Shown: piece by piece, positions 6,839-7,556 of the stretch
Position numbering within the stretch: position 1 is the stretch's first letter
Layout of the letters: each line of letters begins with the position of its first letter
Made by a program: the position numbers and the translations under genes
Notes under the pieces: model-generated
What the model was told of the DNA's origin: nothing
What the model saw: the letters and a program-made list of their open reading frames with translations, nothing else
The model's database searches: none
NCBI GenBank assembly: GCA_937942405.1
Contig: CALDEN010000164.1
Coordinates: forward strand, 1-7,556
DNA length: 7,556 bases
Direction: 5' to 3'
From: an uncultured Saprospiraceae bacterium
Lineage (GTDB): Bacteria > Bacteroidota > Bacteroidia > Chitinophagales > Saprospiraceae

Positions 6839-7556
6839 TTATTTGATATTAAATACCATCTGTCCGATGTTTCTAGCAGCTGCATCACCTGGACATTTAC
6901 ATTTAATATTTTCAAAGAAGTATCTGTCTCCTGCTTTTGCTTTTTTAATTAAAGCAGCTACCTCACCAGTATATCTTCCTGAAGCATTTCTTTTGATCTC
7001 TACATCTTGTCTCTTAGGAGCTCTAACTACTACAAACTCCGTAATGTTACATTTAGCATCAAAATCAAATCCTTCTAGTACTGGGAATACCCCTGGCTGA
7101 GCTTTAAACTGTCCAGAAGGCATCGCACCACCTCTGTCTTTACCCAATTTCGGTATAGGATCAGGAATTCTTTTTACTCTAAATTCTCTAGACTCACTCA
7201 AGCCTGGAGCTGAGATATTTATCTTTGCAAATTCATTCTTTTTGGTTGGCGTTTTAACGACTACGTTATAGTTACCACCTGACTTATTGATGGATCCTCC
7301 ACCTGCACCACCCATAGAAACTTTAATTTCATTAGAAGCTACACCCGCCGCAGTTACCGCTACTGGGTTATCTACACCGATGTAGAAAACGTTCATCTTA
7401 AGTGGCGATACAGAAACTGATCTCTCTCCTACCTCGTAAGAAAATTCTTTCTTGAAGCTTTTTACCTCTCCAGTAACTGGATTTTTAATAGAAGCTGATG
7501 CTGTATATGTCTTCTTTCCCAATGAATTCGGAGTCGTCTCATATACACCTACACCA
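6839..7556 (-). CDS. gldM: Gliding motility / type IX secretion protein GldM (PorM homologue), C-terminal part; 5' end outside window
   Basis: The frame runs from the right window edge to TAA 6839-6841, giving 238 visible residues, roughly the last 45% of a protein usually a little over 500 long. GldM with GldL forms the proton-driven T9SS motor: its N-terminal helix sits in the inner membrane and a dimeric rod of four periplasmic domains reaches the GldK/GldN ring. The visible part covers the end of the second domain and all of D3 and D4. Family hallmarks are SPLKMNVFYIGVDNPVAVTA (about 50-69 of the visible part), EFRVKRIPDPIPKLG (about 124-138), and GVFPVLEGFDFDAKCNITEF (about 155-174). TTG 7522 is not the start, because the frame continues unbroken to the edge with GldM-like sequence. 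An oddity is the three cysteines in the terminal domain (AKCN and KCKC). The protein should contact the product of the gldN gene just downstream. Confidence 0.93.
   Translation of the reverse strand, partial: GVGVYETTPNSLGKKTYTASASIKNPVTGEVKSFKKEFSYEVGERSVSVSPLKMNVFYIGVDNPVAVTAAGVASNEIKVSMGGAGGGSINKSGGNYNVVVKTPTKKNEFAKINISAPGLSESREFRVKRIPDPIPKLGKDRGGAMPSGQFKAQPGVFPVLEGFDFDAKCNITEFVVVRAPKRQDVEIKRNASGRYTGEVAALIKKAKAGDRYFFENIKCKCPGDAAARNIGQMVFNIK

Noticed and set aside
6843..7100. Plus-strand open frame of 85 codons opposite gldM.
   Set aside because: It lies antisense to conserved GldM sequence and has no recognisable features.
1..7556. Search for CRISPR arrays, insertion sequences, attachment sites, structural RNAs, toxin-antitoxin or defence genes.
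   Set aside because: No regular repeats, transposase motifs, terminal inverted repeats or tRNA-like structure were seen. Apart from the two gene remnants cut by the window edges, all genes appear intact and in a normal chromosomal context.

Overview
The window looks like a chromosomal segment from a gliding-type member of the Bacteroidota. The strongest evidence is the right end, where the minus strand carries the C-terminal part of GldM followed by a complete GldN. Both are core parts of the type IX secretion system (T9SS) and gliding machinery, which is confined to this phylum. The SPII lipoprotein with a Bacteroidota-style Ig-like plus beta-helix layout, the AT-rich DNA and the lack of strong Shine-Dalgarno sequences fit as well. 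The composition of GldM and GldN would suit a Saprospiria- or Flavobacteriia-like lineage, but I cannot assign a genus.

Layout from left to right: (1) the 3' end of a DUF805 membrane protein gene (+), cut by the window edge. (2) A convergent minus-strand gene for a 504-residue lipoprotein with an Ig-like domain and a right-handed beta-helix. (3) A short divergent intergenic region, then a plus-strand cluster: a DPM1-like GT2 glycosyltransferase, a cellulose-synthase-like processive GT2 joined to it by a 4-base ATGA overlap, a polytopic GT-C type (mannosyltransferase-like) glycosyltransferase, and a small four-helix membrane protein of unknown function. (4) A convergent intergenic region with a strong intrinsic terminator oriented for the minus strand. 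(5) gldN and the 3' part of gldM on the minus strand. No gene-free stretch exceeds about 100 bases.

How the genes may work together (inference): the soluble GT2 probably makes a polyprenyl-phosphate sugar, the GT-C enzyme probably uses such a lipid-linked sugar on the periplasmic side, and the processive GT2 extends a beta-linked glycan across the inner membrane. Together they look like a small pathway for a cell-envelope glycan or glycolipid. The divergently transcribed beta-helix lipoprotein could be a surface partner, but nothing in the sequence ties it to the glycan.

I see no CRISPR array, transposon, tRNA, rRNA or defence system. The least ordinary points are the GT-C gene, whose first membrane helix lies upstream of every canonical in-frame start codon, the cysteine-bearing C-terminal domain of GldM, and the uncharacterised small membrane protein at the end of the glycosyltransferase cluster.
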